Shown here piece after piece: positions 12,055 through 24,039 of a DNA stretch of 64,000 nt. The notes under the pieces were generated by a model. That model was not told the origin of the DNA. It saw only the letters and a program-made list of their open reading frames with translations, and did no database searches. How positions within the stretch are numbered: the first letter of the stretch is position 1; each line of letters starts with the position of its first letter. The DNA is taken from NCBI GenBank assembly GCA_950022655.1, contig OX465587.1, forward strand, positions 26,911,716-26,975,715, given 5' to 3'. The DNA is from Alentia gelatinosa. Lineage: Eukaryota; Annelida; Polychaeta; Phyllodocida; Polynoidae. A program made the position numbers and the translations under genes.

Positions 12055-12390
12055 CTATACCATACACTCCTCTACACTCTTCTACACCCTACAATCTACC
12101 CCCAACTAGGTAACTTCACACCCCTCTACACCCAACCATCTGCCCTTAGGTAAATACCTTACTTAACAACCCTCTACATCCCACACACCCTCAGGGTAAC
12201 TAGCCTAATGTACACCCCTCTACACCCTACACATCACATATATTTATCCCGGGGGTAACTACCCTTGTTTATCAAACTCTACACCGGACCGCCACATGTA
12301 TACCTTCAGGGTAACTACCTTAATTTACACCCCTTTACGACCAACACCCCAAATAACTATCCATTTGGTAACTAACCTACTTTCCGTCCT
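12055..12390 (+). repeat. Minisatellite, 43-58 bp units (GGTAACTA..CACCCCTCTACACCC)
   Basis: GGTAACT-type starts at about 12106, 12149, 12195, 12251, 12308 and 12366 are each followed by CCTCTACACCC variants. Unit length drifts from 43 to 58 bp. Confidence 0.75.
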
Positions 12391-12999
12391 TCACTTCGAT
12401 ACTCGAGAGGGTGATTACTCCCTTTGCCGCCAGGTCTCGCCCCGGAAGCTGCGCGCGCATCCAGCAGTGCCACCACGCGGATCCGATCCGCACCACTCAC
12501 TCTCCAAGGACAGGTTGATGCTGCTCACTCTCCAAGTACGTGTGGCATTAGTTGGTGAATGGAAAGCTAGCTGGGTGTGTGGGGGAGAGTGTCTGGGAGA
12601 GGTGTGATAGGCGGGTAGAAAGGCGTCTCGCAAGCTCGGTGACCAGTGAACTATGACGGACTCCAGACACAATGTCTCGTGTGTCACCACTTTATAATAT
12701 GTTCGTTTTGGTTGATGTTTTACACACTTAGCCATAACTGGTGTAATATAATGACGATATTGAATCTAGGAGATGAGGATGACGAGCGAACAGGCAACTG
12801 AGCCTCGAATCACAGACCCCAGATTCCGCAGGCTAGCGCATTAATACGAGATAAAGTAGTTACTGAGACTGTATTGGTGGCCTTTCGGCGTCTTTCGTCC
12901 CGTAACTATGTCCCGATGCCCAGGCAAAAGGCCACGGTTATAGGATGAAACACTGAGAATAGGCACCACTGCAGTCTCATGTGGTTATTCATGTATCCT

Positions 13000-13386
13000 T
13001 ATTATCATCATATACCTATGGCCAAATATTTATGAAATACTACCCACCGCTAAGGATGCGGTACAAATAATGTTCGGGTTCACTGAAACGTAATGAATGA
13101 GCTATGTTTAGTTGACTTGACAATTGAATGATATTGGGATTTTTCGTGTTTTTAAGGTACATAATCATAAGAAAATAGTGACTGAGCTGTAGGGATGCAG
13201 TTCTCAGCCTTTTGTAACAGAACTTCTGCCTCAGTGGGGCTCAGTAACCACGTTTTCTCTTATTATCATATATCTGAAAACCATTGTGTATACAGCCTGA
13301 CAATGGGCCCGAACAGTATCTATACTGCGCCCATAGAAGCGGGCAGTATTTCATAGAAGTCCGTGCACAGGTATATATAATAATGA
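13000..13386. mobile_element. Long-TIR non-autonomous element
   Basis: The left arm (about 13000-13090) and right arm (about 13290-13386) are inverted copies: TATACCTATGGCC, TATGAAATACTACCC and TGTTCGGG on the left match, on the opposite strand, ATATACCTGTGCAC, TATGAAATACTGCCC and TGTTCGGG on the right. Solo arms of the same family lie at 37416-37475 (+) and about 40976-41036 (-). No coding frame links the arms. Confidence 0.6.
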
Positions 13387-13389
13387 CTG

Positions 13390-15615
13390 AGTTATCCAGC
13401 CACAGTGACTCCATGATATCTCTGCCATCCACTGACTGAACAAATATGAAGGGATAACGCTTGAACCAAGTTAAAATATGGTTGATCTGCCTCGTGAAAC
13501 TTTGATAAGGTCAGGGACGGTACATGGGAACAAAACAATGACGACTGATAATTATGTTTTACTGAAATCGATAGACGTATAAAAATGTTGGGGTACGTGC
13601 TACTCGTCCCATGGGGACTGGGGTGAACTGGTGCAAACCTCTGTCTACTGGGAGTTGAAATAGTAAAGCCAACTTTCAGTAGTAATACATTCATCAGCAC
13701 CCACCAGCTGATTTTGTGGCAATTCCGATAAAATATCGGTCGAAGGAAACCAACAAACCTATTTCGGTATAGGTAATTATGAACTGTTGCACCACTAACC
13801 AATAAACACCAATAAACAATGCCTCCGACAAATTCAATATTTTTATGTCTTCGATGTCAGTGAGGAGAAACTGACTAGTTTTTAATGTACCCACCTTATA
13901 GGGTCATACCAACCCGTGAATGGATCAGAAATGATTGGGATTCTTTATATTAGCCAATAGAAATCCCACTGATTCATGGGTTACCAAGCAGTACAGTATC
14001 CACACATATTGTTCAATAGGTGGTATATATTATAGTCCCTATTATCCATGGTTTACAAATTACCCATTGAGAATGTATGGAAACTCAGTAAACCGCTACC
14101 CAGATCACCAAAAATTGAAAATGAAATACGTCGCCGATTTCCCCCCAGTCACCCTTTTTCGACATTTGACAAAAACGATCAAACTTCCATGGTTTGAAGT
14201 CGGCGAATAGAAACAGGCCAATAGTTAAACTGGCGCAAGTCCCTGCATCCTATAGCTACCCTCCTCGTTGGGATACAGGTTTGATTCATGGGCCAGTCAG
14301 AGAAGGATACATACTTTAAAGAACTTTATTCTTATTGTTTATAATCATTTAATGAATGTTCATAATCAAAAACGTGAGCAAGTTCAGCCAATAGTCTCCA
14401 CTTTCGCACATACCCTGCATACGGTGCTAATATGGCTTAAGCCTGTGAACACTCTGCGCTCAATCTGTGAATTGTGTTTTTGCTCAGAGATCCAGCATCG
14501 CCAGTGTGCAACTGACTATGACCAATTAGAATTGTATACTCGTTGCTATGACCAATAACTGCAGGCCGAAGTACCTCATCGACCCACTAATGCCTGTTTG
14601 GACCTTAAATAGGGAGGTTTAGAACTGGCTGGCCGGCTGGGTGTCGGGGTGAGTTACAGAATTAACCCACTGACTGGATAGCACCCAAACTTTTTAATTA
14701 TTCACTTTTGGAATTTCACGCTTATTCGTCAAAGATGAACATAATATGTGTTCCTTTTTTTTTTACTATCACTCACTTATTAAGTCCAAATTGAAAACTT
14801 ACACAAAAGTGATTTCCATTGATTATCGGCCTCAGACATATAAAATGATTTGTTGATTGGATGGGCGGCAGTAAACCATAAGCGTTGACGTGTAGTAATA
14901 AATGAGCGATAGTGGTTTTACAGAGCCGAATTTCCCAAAACCATTGATTTTGTATTTCTAACGCATGGTCATTAATGAATATCTCTCTTCCTAGAAATTG
15001 AATAAAAGCCGCTTGGAAGCCATAAAACATAGGTGTGGTTTTCGGCCGCTAATAAATAAGCGGTGACAAAATGAAATAGCAGTTATACGGTTCAATCACC
15101 TCATTGTATGCAGATATGTGAGAAGTAAATTGGCTTTAGCTTTGGACGACAGTAAACAAATTGATAATGAAGACACAACGCAGATATTTCGCTAATTTCC
15201 TTCGTGACTCGATAAATACTTTGCACAAAGTTGTCACGACGAACTTAAACTCAAGTGTAAAGCGGTCTGCCTGAGTTCATTTTCTTATCTAATGCATAAT
15301 TACATTTGTAAATATGGTAAAAGTAGTCTTAGTGTAGAGATCATTAGATTATATAACAGTGTAAGTGGTATGAAGAAGTCAATTTGAATACAAGTGTGGC
15401 AAGAGAATGGGAAGTTTACGTGCCATAATGCTGCAAGATTGAGTAAAGAACAACTCTCGGAAGACATAATTTCGTCACTTCTCGCACATTGTTCGTTGTG
15501 ATCTGAGTTATGGAAATGAAATTTCCCTCATGAAGAACAAAGAAATGCAGTCAAACAGAATGGTTACTGGCAAAATGTAGAAATGATGGATTCCAGTCTG
15601 GCGTTATGAAAAGGT
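13390..15615. other. No recognisable gene outside the 14227-14398 repeat
   Basis: Frames of 66-136 codons occur on both strands with no recognisable motif or splice-consistent neighbour. Confidence 0.45.
14227..14398 (+). repeat. Dispersed repeat, copy 1
   Basis: TTTGATTCATGGG, CAGTCAGAGAAGGATACATA and ATCATTTAATGAATGTTCAT are shared in order with 56329-56512, in the same orientation. Confidence 0.75.
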
Positions 15616-15619
15616 TGGT

Positions 15620-16320
15620 GCCCTTAGTGGGGTTGTCTGCTTACTGGGATGGTCTGCTTACTGGGCTGGTCTGACTGGTGTGGTTCACTTACTGGGGTGG
15701 TTTGCTAACTGGGGTAGTCTGCTTACTGGGGTGGTTCACTTACTGGGTTGGTCTGCTAATTGGGGAGGTCTTCATACTGGGATGGTCTTCTAACTGGGAT
15801 GGTCTTCTAACTGGGATGGTCTTACTATTGGTGTGTTTCACTTACTTGGGGGTCTGCTTACTGGGGTTGTTTTAATTCTTATTAATGCGATGGTCTGCTT
15901 ACTGCAATGTTCTGCATACCACGATGGTCTTCTTACTGGTGTGGTTCACTAACTGGGTTAGTCTGCTAAATGCGGTGGTCTTCTTACCAGGAGGGTCTTT
16001 TCACTGGGGTGGTTTTCCTACTGGTGTGTCTCAATTACAGGGATAGTTCACCTCTTGGGGTGGGGGCGGGGGTGTCTGCTTACTGGTGTATTTTACTTCC
16101 TTGGGTGGTCTGCTTACTGGTGTGTTTCAGTTACTCGTGTTGTCTTCTTACTGGGGTGGGCTTCTTAGTGGTGAATTTCCCGTACTGGGATCGTCTGCTT
16201 TATGGATTGGAGGGGTCTGCTTATTTGGATGACCTGCGTGCTGGTGTGTTTCACTTACAGGGGAGGTCTGCTTATTGGGGTGGTCTTCTTACTAGGATGA
16301 TCTCTCACCTCTCACCGACC
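15620..16320 (+). repeat. 17 bp minisatellite (TGGTCTGCTTACTGGGA)
   Basis: About 40 copies of a 17 bp unit with variants TTCTAACTGGGATGGTC and TCACTTACTGGGGTGGT. The 65- and 119-codon plus frames here are created by the repeat. Confidence 0.9.
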
Positions 16321-16550
16321 TCTGCCTGACCTTTCTCTGCCCTTAACCTGACCTCTCCTTGACCTCTGCCTGACCTCTCCCTGATCTCTCCTTGATCAAG
16401 CCCTGACTTCTCCCCGAACACTCCCTGAGCTCGCCCTGACCTCTGCCAGAGCTCTCCCTGACCTACCCCTGACCTCTCACCGGCCGCTCCTTGATTTTCC
16501 CTGATCTGTCTTCGAACACTCCTGACTTCCCCATGACTTTTAAATCTTAC
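16320..16550 (-). repeat. 12 bp minisatellite (TGACCTCTCCCT)
   Basis: About 19 units. The minus strand reads AGGTCA followed by six bases, the same core as the array at 28790-29135. It starts exactly where the 17 bp array ends. Confidence 0.85.
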
Positions 16551-16559
16551 TGAATCTTA

Positions 16560-18630
16560 CCTTTCAGATAACAGAATTAACGACAACATTATTCACTTTT
16601 CGATATGGCGATCTTCCATAATGAGGTCACATAGGTTTTGACGCAACCACAATACATACTACAAAAGACAAACCATCCTTAAGTGAAGGGATAGGAAACA
16701 AATACCACATAGCGCCAGTTATGAAGTATACACTCTTTAAGAAAATGAGCAAAATATGCGAGAAGCTATTGTAATCTTGTCTACGGTTTCATACTATATA
16801 TTTGGTATCACAAAACGGTATTAAACTGTCATGGTATTCAGTACCGTAAACCACCCAATCTACTATCAGTTTAAAGTATAAAACTATAAATATGGATATA
16901 TTAGATAGACTTAGAATAATAGATATAAATATATATCCAATACAGTTTGGGACACGCCCTCACTAACTGCATGCTATACAATTAAAAAACATCAACACAC
17001 TTACGGTGCAATTCTATCAGGGTATCATTATCTATAATCAAGTTTCATTTACTGTAAAACATATCACCGGACCTGTATGTTTGTAGGAAAAAAGCAAGTG
17101 CATGTTGGCCTTCGTTGTCACCAGACGACATTTTGTAAACTGGGCGCTGATTGGTCAGAACGCATGTTCTCTCACCACAGTGCTGATTGGATATATGGAG
17201 ATGTAAAGGATCTGACACCCCTCTCAGGCGTCTGCCACTCACAACAGGAGGTCTGTAATTGTCCCTTGAGTTCATTTGTCAATCGAATTCATGTGTAGTT
17301 GATTTTTGTTCAGTCATAGTGCTTTGGTCTGCTTAATGAGGTTTAATTACACAGTCTGTTGAACTATATTCCAAGAAGAAAAGATTTATGTATTGAAAAA
17401 AATGAACACTGTCACATGCGCAGCAGATTGATCCCTGGTACCATTTAAATCACATTTATGTCTGATTTATCAAGTTGGCCAATAGTTTAATCGTGACATT
17501 TCCCTTGTGAGAATTCAATCATGTCTGACTGGGGCCTAATTGGCATTTCATAAGCCAATCGTAATGATACTTAAAAAAGATATGAATTAATCTTAAGCAC
17601 TTTTAAAAATCCTATATCTGTTAGCTCAATCACTGGTTCTCCTACTCGTTAGTTTTTATTATGAATATGTTCAAGTCTGGGTCTTGGTTTATCATCAGTA
17701 ATTGCTAAATAAGTCATATGTAGTAGACAAGTAGCACTTGCGTGAGAAACGCCATTACTTAACTGAGAATATCAATTTACAACGAAATTGGTAAAAGTCA
17801 CCAACATTCTGTGGCTCACCTTTTACTGTGACAGCAACTTTATGCATGTACGTTGGAAACACTTAGAAATGAAAAGAAAAACAAATTGAAGACATAGAGT
17901 CCCTTGTATGGATGTTAAAAGGCCAGCATTTCCTGTTGAACATGGTGGGTGTCGCTGTTGGGGGGCTGCGAGGCGTCGGGTTGTCAGACTCGAGCATAAA
18001 GGGGGCTGGGACCTCGAGGCTAAACTCTCAAAGTGAACATGACTGCAGCTTGTACCGTAAATGGGAACTGAGTTTAGTGACACATCACGTTGTAAAGATT
18101 CAGCCTCTCATTGTGTAGGTACCAGGCCTACTGCGGCCATTTTGAATACGTGGCATAAGGTTGACCAGAAATATTAGGATTTATCATATATCAGATATAT
18201 GCTGCGTTCCTTATCAATAAAAGAGACCAAAATAAATTAATATCTTTACAACATGTTGGATAGTGTTGACTTACAATACAGTGGTACCTAGTATAGTCGA
18301 CACTCGGAAAGGATATGAGATCTACTGGTGTGCACTATTTCAGGTTGTCACTGTACAGGAGTGTGTTTGAAATAACAACCCAGAGTACATGTACTTAATT
18401 TCCTAATGTTTAATTCATAGATGCGCGGCACTATGTCGGTGGCTTTACGATCAATAAAGTCACAAACTTCTAACCAGTTTAAGAATGGTAGAAAGCCGCA
18501 TCTGAGTTACACTAATTCTAGCCGAATGGAATATATCCCAGCCTCACATATTCCTGTAGCTAAAAGCAGAGTAATGCCATTATCTTTGTTCATTCGGCTG
18601 ACTTGATTAATCAGCTATCAGTCTGTCCTA
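16560..18630. other. No recognisable gene
   Basis: AT-rich. Overlapping frames on both strands at 17045-17298 and 17823-18118 show no family motif. Confidence 0.45.
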
Positions 18631-18639
18631 TGAGGTAGC

Positions 18640-19170
18640 CGTTCAATAAGGTAGAGAAACCACTAATCAGTAAAGTGATAAATGGTGCCATGTGGTTGAG
18701 TGAGGGATAATCAAGGAGGGTGGTGTACTGTATCACGCTCTGGAGTGAGCGATAATCAGGGAAAGTGATGAAACTTGTTACATGGTGAAGTGAGCGATAA
18801 TCAAGGAAAGTATTGAAAGTAGTCATGTGGTGGAGCGGACAATAATTCGGAAAAGGAATGAATGCTGTCACAGGGCAGATTGAGTGATAATCAGGAAAAG
18901 TGGAGAATGGTACCACTCGGTGGAGTGAATTATAATCGTGGAAAGTGATGTATTGTACCATGTGGTGGAGTGAGCGATAATCAGGGAAGGTGATGAAAAG
19001 CTTCCTGTAGTGGAGTGAGCGGTAATCAAGAGGAGTGATGAAAGCTGTCAATACTAAAGAGTGAGTGATAACCAGGGAAACTGATGAAAGCTGTCATGTG
19101 GTGGAGTGAGTGATGACCTGGGAAATCGATGAAAGCCGTCTCATGGTAAAGTGAGTAATAATCAAGGAAA
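18640..19170 (-). repeat. 45 bp minisatellite that keeps an open frame
   Basis: Unit TGGAGTGAGCGATAATCAGG continuing to AAAGTGATGAAAGC. Since 45 is a multiple of three, the minus strand stays open for 146 codons with a 15-residue repeat (FPDYRSLHHM core). No signal peptide or flanking gene structure is seen, so I treat the frame as a by-product. The array resumes after the MITE at 19171-19335. Confidence 0.8.
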
Positions 19171-19335
19171 CACTGCACGAAAACCACAAGTTTATTCCTA
19201 TATACGCCATCGTGGAAGTGCATGTATTGGCTGAATATTGACTTGTTTTCATATATATACGCCCAGTGTTTATATACGGACGCGTCTTATAAACAGGACG
19301 CGTCTTGGCTGTATTTCATCTGTGTTCGTGCAGTG
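19171..19335 (+). mobile_element. CACTA-like MITE, complete copy (TATACGCC family)
   Basis: The ends CACTGCACGAA and TTCGTGCAGTG are perfect 11 bp terminal inverted repeats. The element sits inside the 45 bp minisatellite unit: left flank GGAAA and right flank AAAGTGATG give an AAA target duplication against the unit sequence GGAAAGTGATG. CACT-type ends plus a 3 bp target duplication fit the CACTA (EnSpm) superfamily. The interior carries TATATACGCC and ACGCGTC palindromes and has no coding capacity. Confidence 0.75.
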
Positions 19336-19475
19336 AAAGTGATGATAACCTGAAAGTGTTGGAGTGATGATAATCAGGAAAAGTTATGAAGGCTGTCACG
19401 TGGTGTAGTGAGTGATTATTAGGGAAACTGATGAAAGACATCAGGTCGTGGAATAAGTGATAATCAGGCAAAATT
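19336..19475 (-). repeat. Continuation of the 45 bp minisatellite
   Basis: Three to four more diverged units (GAGTGATGATAATCAGG, TGGTGTAGTGAGTGATTAT) follow the inserted MITE. Confidence 0.7.
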
Positions 19476-20174
19476 TATGAAAAGAACAACACCTTTTTGT
19501 CTTGACAGTAGGTCTTCGTTGATTGAGCCAATATGCTCCAAGCTGAAGATGCCCTGCCTAAGAACATTTAAAAAAAAGAAAAAAAGACTACGTTCTGGGC
19601 AAATATCTGAATTCCAGAGTGATCCCCTTAGCGAAGTGTCCGCCTAATGTGTTTCTACTGTACTCTCTTTGGCCATTATCTACTCCATTGTATAGATCTC
19701 TGCCGAGGAGAAGGCACCTGAAACCATAACCAACACTGAGACCATAAATCTTTGCTGGTGCTCTGAATTTGATCCTGTAAACTCTTAATATTAGGCTTTC
19801 TGGTTATCCGTGTATATTATGATACAAACAAGAGGGCGTGGAAAATATATATTAGGTATTTTTCAAAAGTTACTTGCAGGGTATGAAGGGAGTGTGGAAT
19901 GTTATTGGTGATTATGGGAGAATTATAATGTAGGCATTTCGAATAGATGTTTGTGATAACTGTAACTGCAAGTTCATATAAATTCCTTCCGCCTTCCAAC
20001 AGGTATGTTTCTTAGCGAACGCCATTTTGTCTTGGTCGATTTTCTACCTTACATTTTTGTCTGTAATCTCAACAGTCTGCGACTTACACACTTATTCAGC
20101 TTCAGAAAAATACTTGCAGAACTCTCGGAGAACAAAGTGCAGGAAGAACAAGCTATAAGTTTCTTGACCATCCT

Positions 20175-20175
20175 G

Positions 20176-20258
<83 letters not shown>

Positions 20259-20270
20259 TATATACATATA
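20175..20270. repeat. (CA)n-(TA)n microsatellite
   Basis: About 20 bases of CA are followed by about 70 bases of TA. Frames reading through it on both strands are artefacts. Confidence 0.95.
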
Positions 20271-20497
20271 TACGAACAAAAATATATCGGCCGGTTCTTA
20301 ATAGTCCTCTCATACTCATGAGAACATAGAATATGGTAATTTCATGGAAAAACGAATAAGTCCCTGTCACAAAACTAACTACAAGCCAGCTTCTAGCAGC
20401 CAATCACGCTATCCACCTCTCCCCTCTCCTTGATAGATCTTGAAACTAGGTAGAGAATATAACAACAGCTACTCACTTTGAAGACGTGATCGCGGTG

Positions 20498-20560
20498 CGC
20501 CGTATAAAACAGGCCCTCTCATTGGACGTTACGTCCTGACGTCACATCCCCTCTCTCCCA
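20498..20560. promoter_or_regulatory. CRE-rich promoter-like segment
   Basis: GTATAAAAC, an inverted CCAAT (ATTGG), the palindrome GGACGTTACGTCC and a perfect CRE (TGACGTCA) fall within 50 bp. The order of TATA and CRE is unusual for a plus-strand start, so direction is uncertain. Confidence 0.25.
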
Positions 20561-20893
20561 GCACAGAGGTATGTGTAAGTGCCACCTCGGTTCGGAGAGT
20601 GCGCTTTGAGGGACGAGGAGGTTATCTTTGAAGTTGTCACGGATTCTCGACAGGAGTTTTTCAGCCTTGGACTCTGTTCACAGAGTAGTGGGTTACATCT
20701 GTTACTTCTGTGCCTAAAACACCTTATTTATGTCCCTCGTCTAGGCCATAGTCCCGGTCACGTGATACCAATTAGTCAATGAGAACGCTCGTTTTCACTT
20801 TGCACCAAAATTTCCGTAACACTAAACCTCTGCATGAAGAGTGCCTCGTTCTGTGGCATGAAGTTTCTATGAAACTCTATAAATAATGTCGAG

Positions 20894-21250
20894 GTTGGAC
20901 CGCCTGATACAGGTACTATTGGTCTGTAGACCATATCAAGGTTCGATCCCTAAATATGGGCATAATCAAAGCTAGAGACAGTTTTAAGGTTTAAGGTACG
21001 ACCATTATTAGTTATACACCATATTGAGGTTAGGCCCCTTAATATGGGTACTATTAGTGAATAGACCATATAATGGTTAGACTGTTGTATGCAGTGATAA
21101 GCAGTCCATAGAAAATATCAATTTTAGACTGCTGAATGTAGTAATAAGAAGTGGTAATAAACCATATCAAGTGTATATTTTTAGTCTATAGATCATATCA
21201 AGGTAAGACCATTAAATATTGGCACTATTGGTCTGTAGACCATATGGAGG
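20894..21250 (+). repeat. Minisatellite of 55-75 bp units (ACCATATCAAGGTT)
   Basis: TCTGTAGACCATATCAAGGT variants recur at about 20925, 21010, 21060, 21155, 21185 and 21235, with GACC-x-TTAAATATGGGCACTAT between them. Confidence 0.65.
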
Positions 21251-21334
21251 TAAGACAAATGAATGTCTTCATTTTTGATAATATATCTTGACAAAAGATC
21301 TTGATAATAGATCTTGAGAAAATGGCACATCGTG

Positions 21335-21500
21335 TCAATATATAAACCATTAAGAGACACTCAGTCAATATAGAACCTGTAAAGAGACACCCAGTCGATA
21401 TAGAACCTGTAAAGAGACACCCAGTCGATATAGAACCCTTAAAGAGATACCCAGTCAATGAATGGCCGATAAAGAGACACCTAATCAATGAATAACCCTT
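21335..21500 (-). repeat. 30 bp minisatellite (AAGAGACACCCAGTCGATAT)
   Basis: Five to six copies. The minus strand is open with a 10-residue repeat (GSISTGCLFT). Confidence 0.8.
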
Positions 21501-21633
21501 AAACAGACAGCGAAAGGGTATCAGAAATGAAGTTCTGAATTAATGGGTAAAATATATGTCTAGAAAGACCTTGCTGAATAGAGCTCCATTAAAGTATCTA
21601 TTTAGAACTAAATCGAGAATAATATGAATAGAC

Positions 21634-21719
21634 AATGCTCCATGAGTTTTGACACGCCATAATCGTCACTGAGCATCGCCTTAATGATGATTGTGGCGTA
21701 TTCAAACTCGTGGAGTATT
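21634..21719. mobile_element. Short foldback element
   Basis: AATGCTCCATGAGTTTTGAC with ACGCCATAATCG pairs with CGTATTCAAACTCGTGGAG, giving arms of about 35 bp with several mismatches around a 15 base loop. Confidence 0.5.
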
Positions 21720-22439
21720 TATTTCATGTTTCGAGTGCAGTTTTGAAACTCCCTCGCAAGGTTGAAATAACTACAAAATGTACACACAGTTCTTGATATA
21801 TCTCACCCCTTTCATGAACATAAGAATAACATCACAATATCATAATAATTGCAATTACTCGGCAAATCCAGTTAGGAACTTGTAAATCTCCATGTTAATG
21901 TCTTCTCTGTTCTCTGGCTGCTGATTGCTCAATCGCATATGACGTCATCTTACATCACTCAGCCACATTATGCCTATGGCTGAACTTGTAGCAGGGTTGA
22001 GATATCGCCAGGTATGGAAATTAATCTTTTCTCAGAACATGTGGCGCCTAAAGTACTGATTCCAATAGACTAAGGCTTTATCAGAAAGTGTCTTGTCTCT
22101 TTGGAATGTATCATAGAACATCTTATATGGTGAAAGTACCCGCATGATCAATTATATTAGAGCCCGGATTTTGTTTTAATCAAGTTTTATTAGGATTCTC
22201 ATAAGTTCAAAAGGTCACAAATATCCGGGCTAGGATTTCCCGTTCTTCCGCCCGGTCCCTCGGGTTTTCCAGATAAACCTCTGATAGTTATTCGGCTGAT
22301 GCACCGCATTATTGGATAATACATCAAATCTTGATATAACTTTCTTACGCAGTCATCATTCTCCATAAGTAGATAGATACCTATGATCTCCTATCCCTGA
22401 CCTTCAATTGGTTCTTCTACTACTGAGTGTAATCTTGGA

Positions 22440-22530
22440 GGCTTATTGGAAGAGATTATAAAAACCGGCCCTCTCTCCTGGAGATCAGAGGGGTACGGCC
22501 GGGTAGCAGGGGCTGGGGGCTACTATCAAA
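22440..22530 (+). promoter_or_regulatory. Possible TATA promoter at the edge of a CpG island
   Basis: ATTATAAAAACC (TATA box near 22457) lies about 30 bp before a pyrimidine/GC-rich region and about 100 bp before an ATG that opens a 136-codon frame (22562-22972). The product is unrecognised and its second half consists of ETS/CRE-type repeats, so I do not call the frame a gene. Confidence 0.25.
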
Positions 22531-22786
22531 TTAAAATTTAAATTGCATATCGGCGCGCGGGATGCTGCAGCGCGGCGCGTCTAATGAGCGGTGCCGCGCG
22601 CTGAAGGTCGTCCAGGAGAACGTACGTGAACCGCGCTTATTTAACCCGGACACAGGAGGACTCCTGGGCGCCCTCACCGTGTGCAGACCGGGCTGCGGCA
22701 GTTACTCTCCCCGGGTCTTAATTAAGACCCTATTTAATCACGCTAATTACACGAGATGGAGCACCGACACGGGAGCGAGGCGCCAG

Positions 22787-23140
22787 ACCGGAAGTCGTCA
22801 CAGATACGTCACCCGCTACATCACAGACTACGTCATGACGACGACACGCTCCAGACCGGAAGTCATTACGGATAGCTCCGCAGATGTCGGAGTCTGTGTC
22901 AATATGACGACACATGCCGGACTGGAAGTTGCCCCAGACACGTTATCCGCATTGTCACAGTCTGCATCATGATGATGTCACGTGCCTAACCTTGTCATGG
23001 ATGTGACGTCCACTACGTCAGGGTTCACGGCATTGTGACAGAAAGTGGTCATGGATACTTCTTACGCTACGTCATACCCTACGTCACTACGACAGACCGG
23101 AAGTCGTCACAAATACTTAACCCGCTACACAACCTACGTC
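22787..23140 (+). promoter_or_regulatory. Array of ETS-like and CRE-like sites
   Basis: ACCGGAAGT occurs at 22787, 22855 and 23096, with a diverged version near 22918. TACGTCA or TGACGTC motifs occur at least six times between them. Spacing is partly repetitive (AGACCGGAAGTCGTCACA recurs), so the array grew by duplication. Both motifs are classic activator sites in CpG-island promoters. Confidence 0.4.
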
Positions 23141-23524
23141 ATTGTAATGTCATAAGAAACACTGCGCTACTATAAATCTATGGGTGTATAGTGAATAATG
23201 GAGTAAATATCTTGCCATTACCTGAGCAATATAATGCATGATGGCGAAAAGAGGTTTCATCCCCCTAAAACCAATTTACTCCTGCATTAGGTGGTACAGC
23301 GGTACCTAAATCAAGCCGTGCATAGCGTTCAATGAAGTACACCTTATGTCAAGTATGTTTAATGAGGGACATCGTAAATGATATAAACTGAGGACTTGAC
23401 ACCAGGTGACCCCACGTCATTTTCCTATGAATGGAATACGAATATCTAAAAAATCGGGCACATACAGATATATGTTGTATGCTCCGGGTTGTAATAATCC
23501 CAGAATACCGAATGAATAGTGCGA

Positions 23525-23660
23525 AACTACATTTATCTCACCCCGGTATTTTTCTCCATAGGCTTAACATTAGGAAGTCGTACTCAGCTTTGCTTCGTGA
23601 ATTACTCTGCAGTCAAACTTGGTGGAGTACGGACCAAGCTATTTTCATTTCGTGGGTTTG
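23525..23660 (+). repeat. Repeat shared with 41215-41480
   Basis: GTATTTTTCTCCATAGGCTT matches 41247-41275 in direct orientation. TTCGTGAATTACTC with GCAGTCAAACTTGGTGGAGT has inverted and direct counterparts at 41395-41470. The second locus looks rearranged. Confidence 0.5.
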
Positions 23661-23739
23661 CTTCTAAGAACTAATATCAGTACGCCACGTGTCAGGAAAA
23701 GGTGGAAAATATACAATATATAGATTGGTTTCAGATAAA

Positions 23740-23880
23740 AGCGGCTGTAAACTCCACGGAGTTCCCTCTGTGCAATATCCTCGCATGCGCTCGGATATCA
23801 CAACGCTTCAAGAACCGCTACTATCTGAAACTAGTCAATATTGCGTATGTGTGTTTAATGGCGACTGCATATCAGGTTGA
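23740..23880 (+). repeat. Dispersed repeat module (GCTCGGATAT..AGTCAATATT)
   Basis: GCGCTCGGATATCAC and TATCTGAAACTAGTCAATAT correspond to the modules at 56250-56325 and 50295-50365. Confidence 0.5.
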
Positions 23881-24039
23881 TATAGTCATCCAGAGAATTG
23901 AAGTAAAATACCCAGTGTGGGTCTCTCAAAGGAAAATACACATTTCTCTGTCCTTAGTGATACCACGGGACACTGTCCGCTATTTGATCTCACAATAATG
24001 CCTTAGGGTATTGTCTTCCTTTCACTTGGGTTGATTGCT

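Noticed and set aside
12775..12850. tRNA-like text on the minus strand (GATTCGAGGCT)
   Set aside because: Only a B-box-like word; no box A at proper distance and no stems.
15678..16329. 65- and 119-codon frames with Gly/Leu/Trp repeats
   Set aside because: Products of the 17 bp minisatellite.
22562..22972. 136-codon frame after a TATA-like box
   Set aside because: Second half consists of repeated ETS/CRE words rather than protein-like sequence; no splice evidence.
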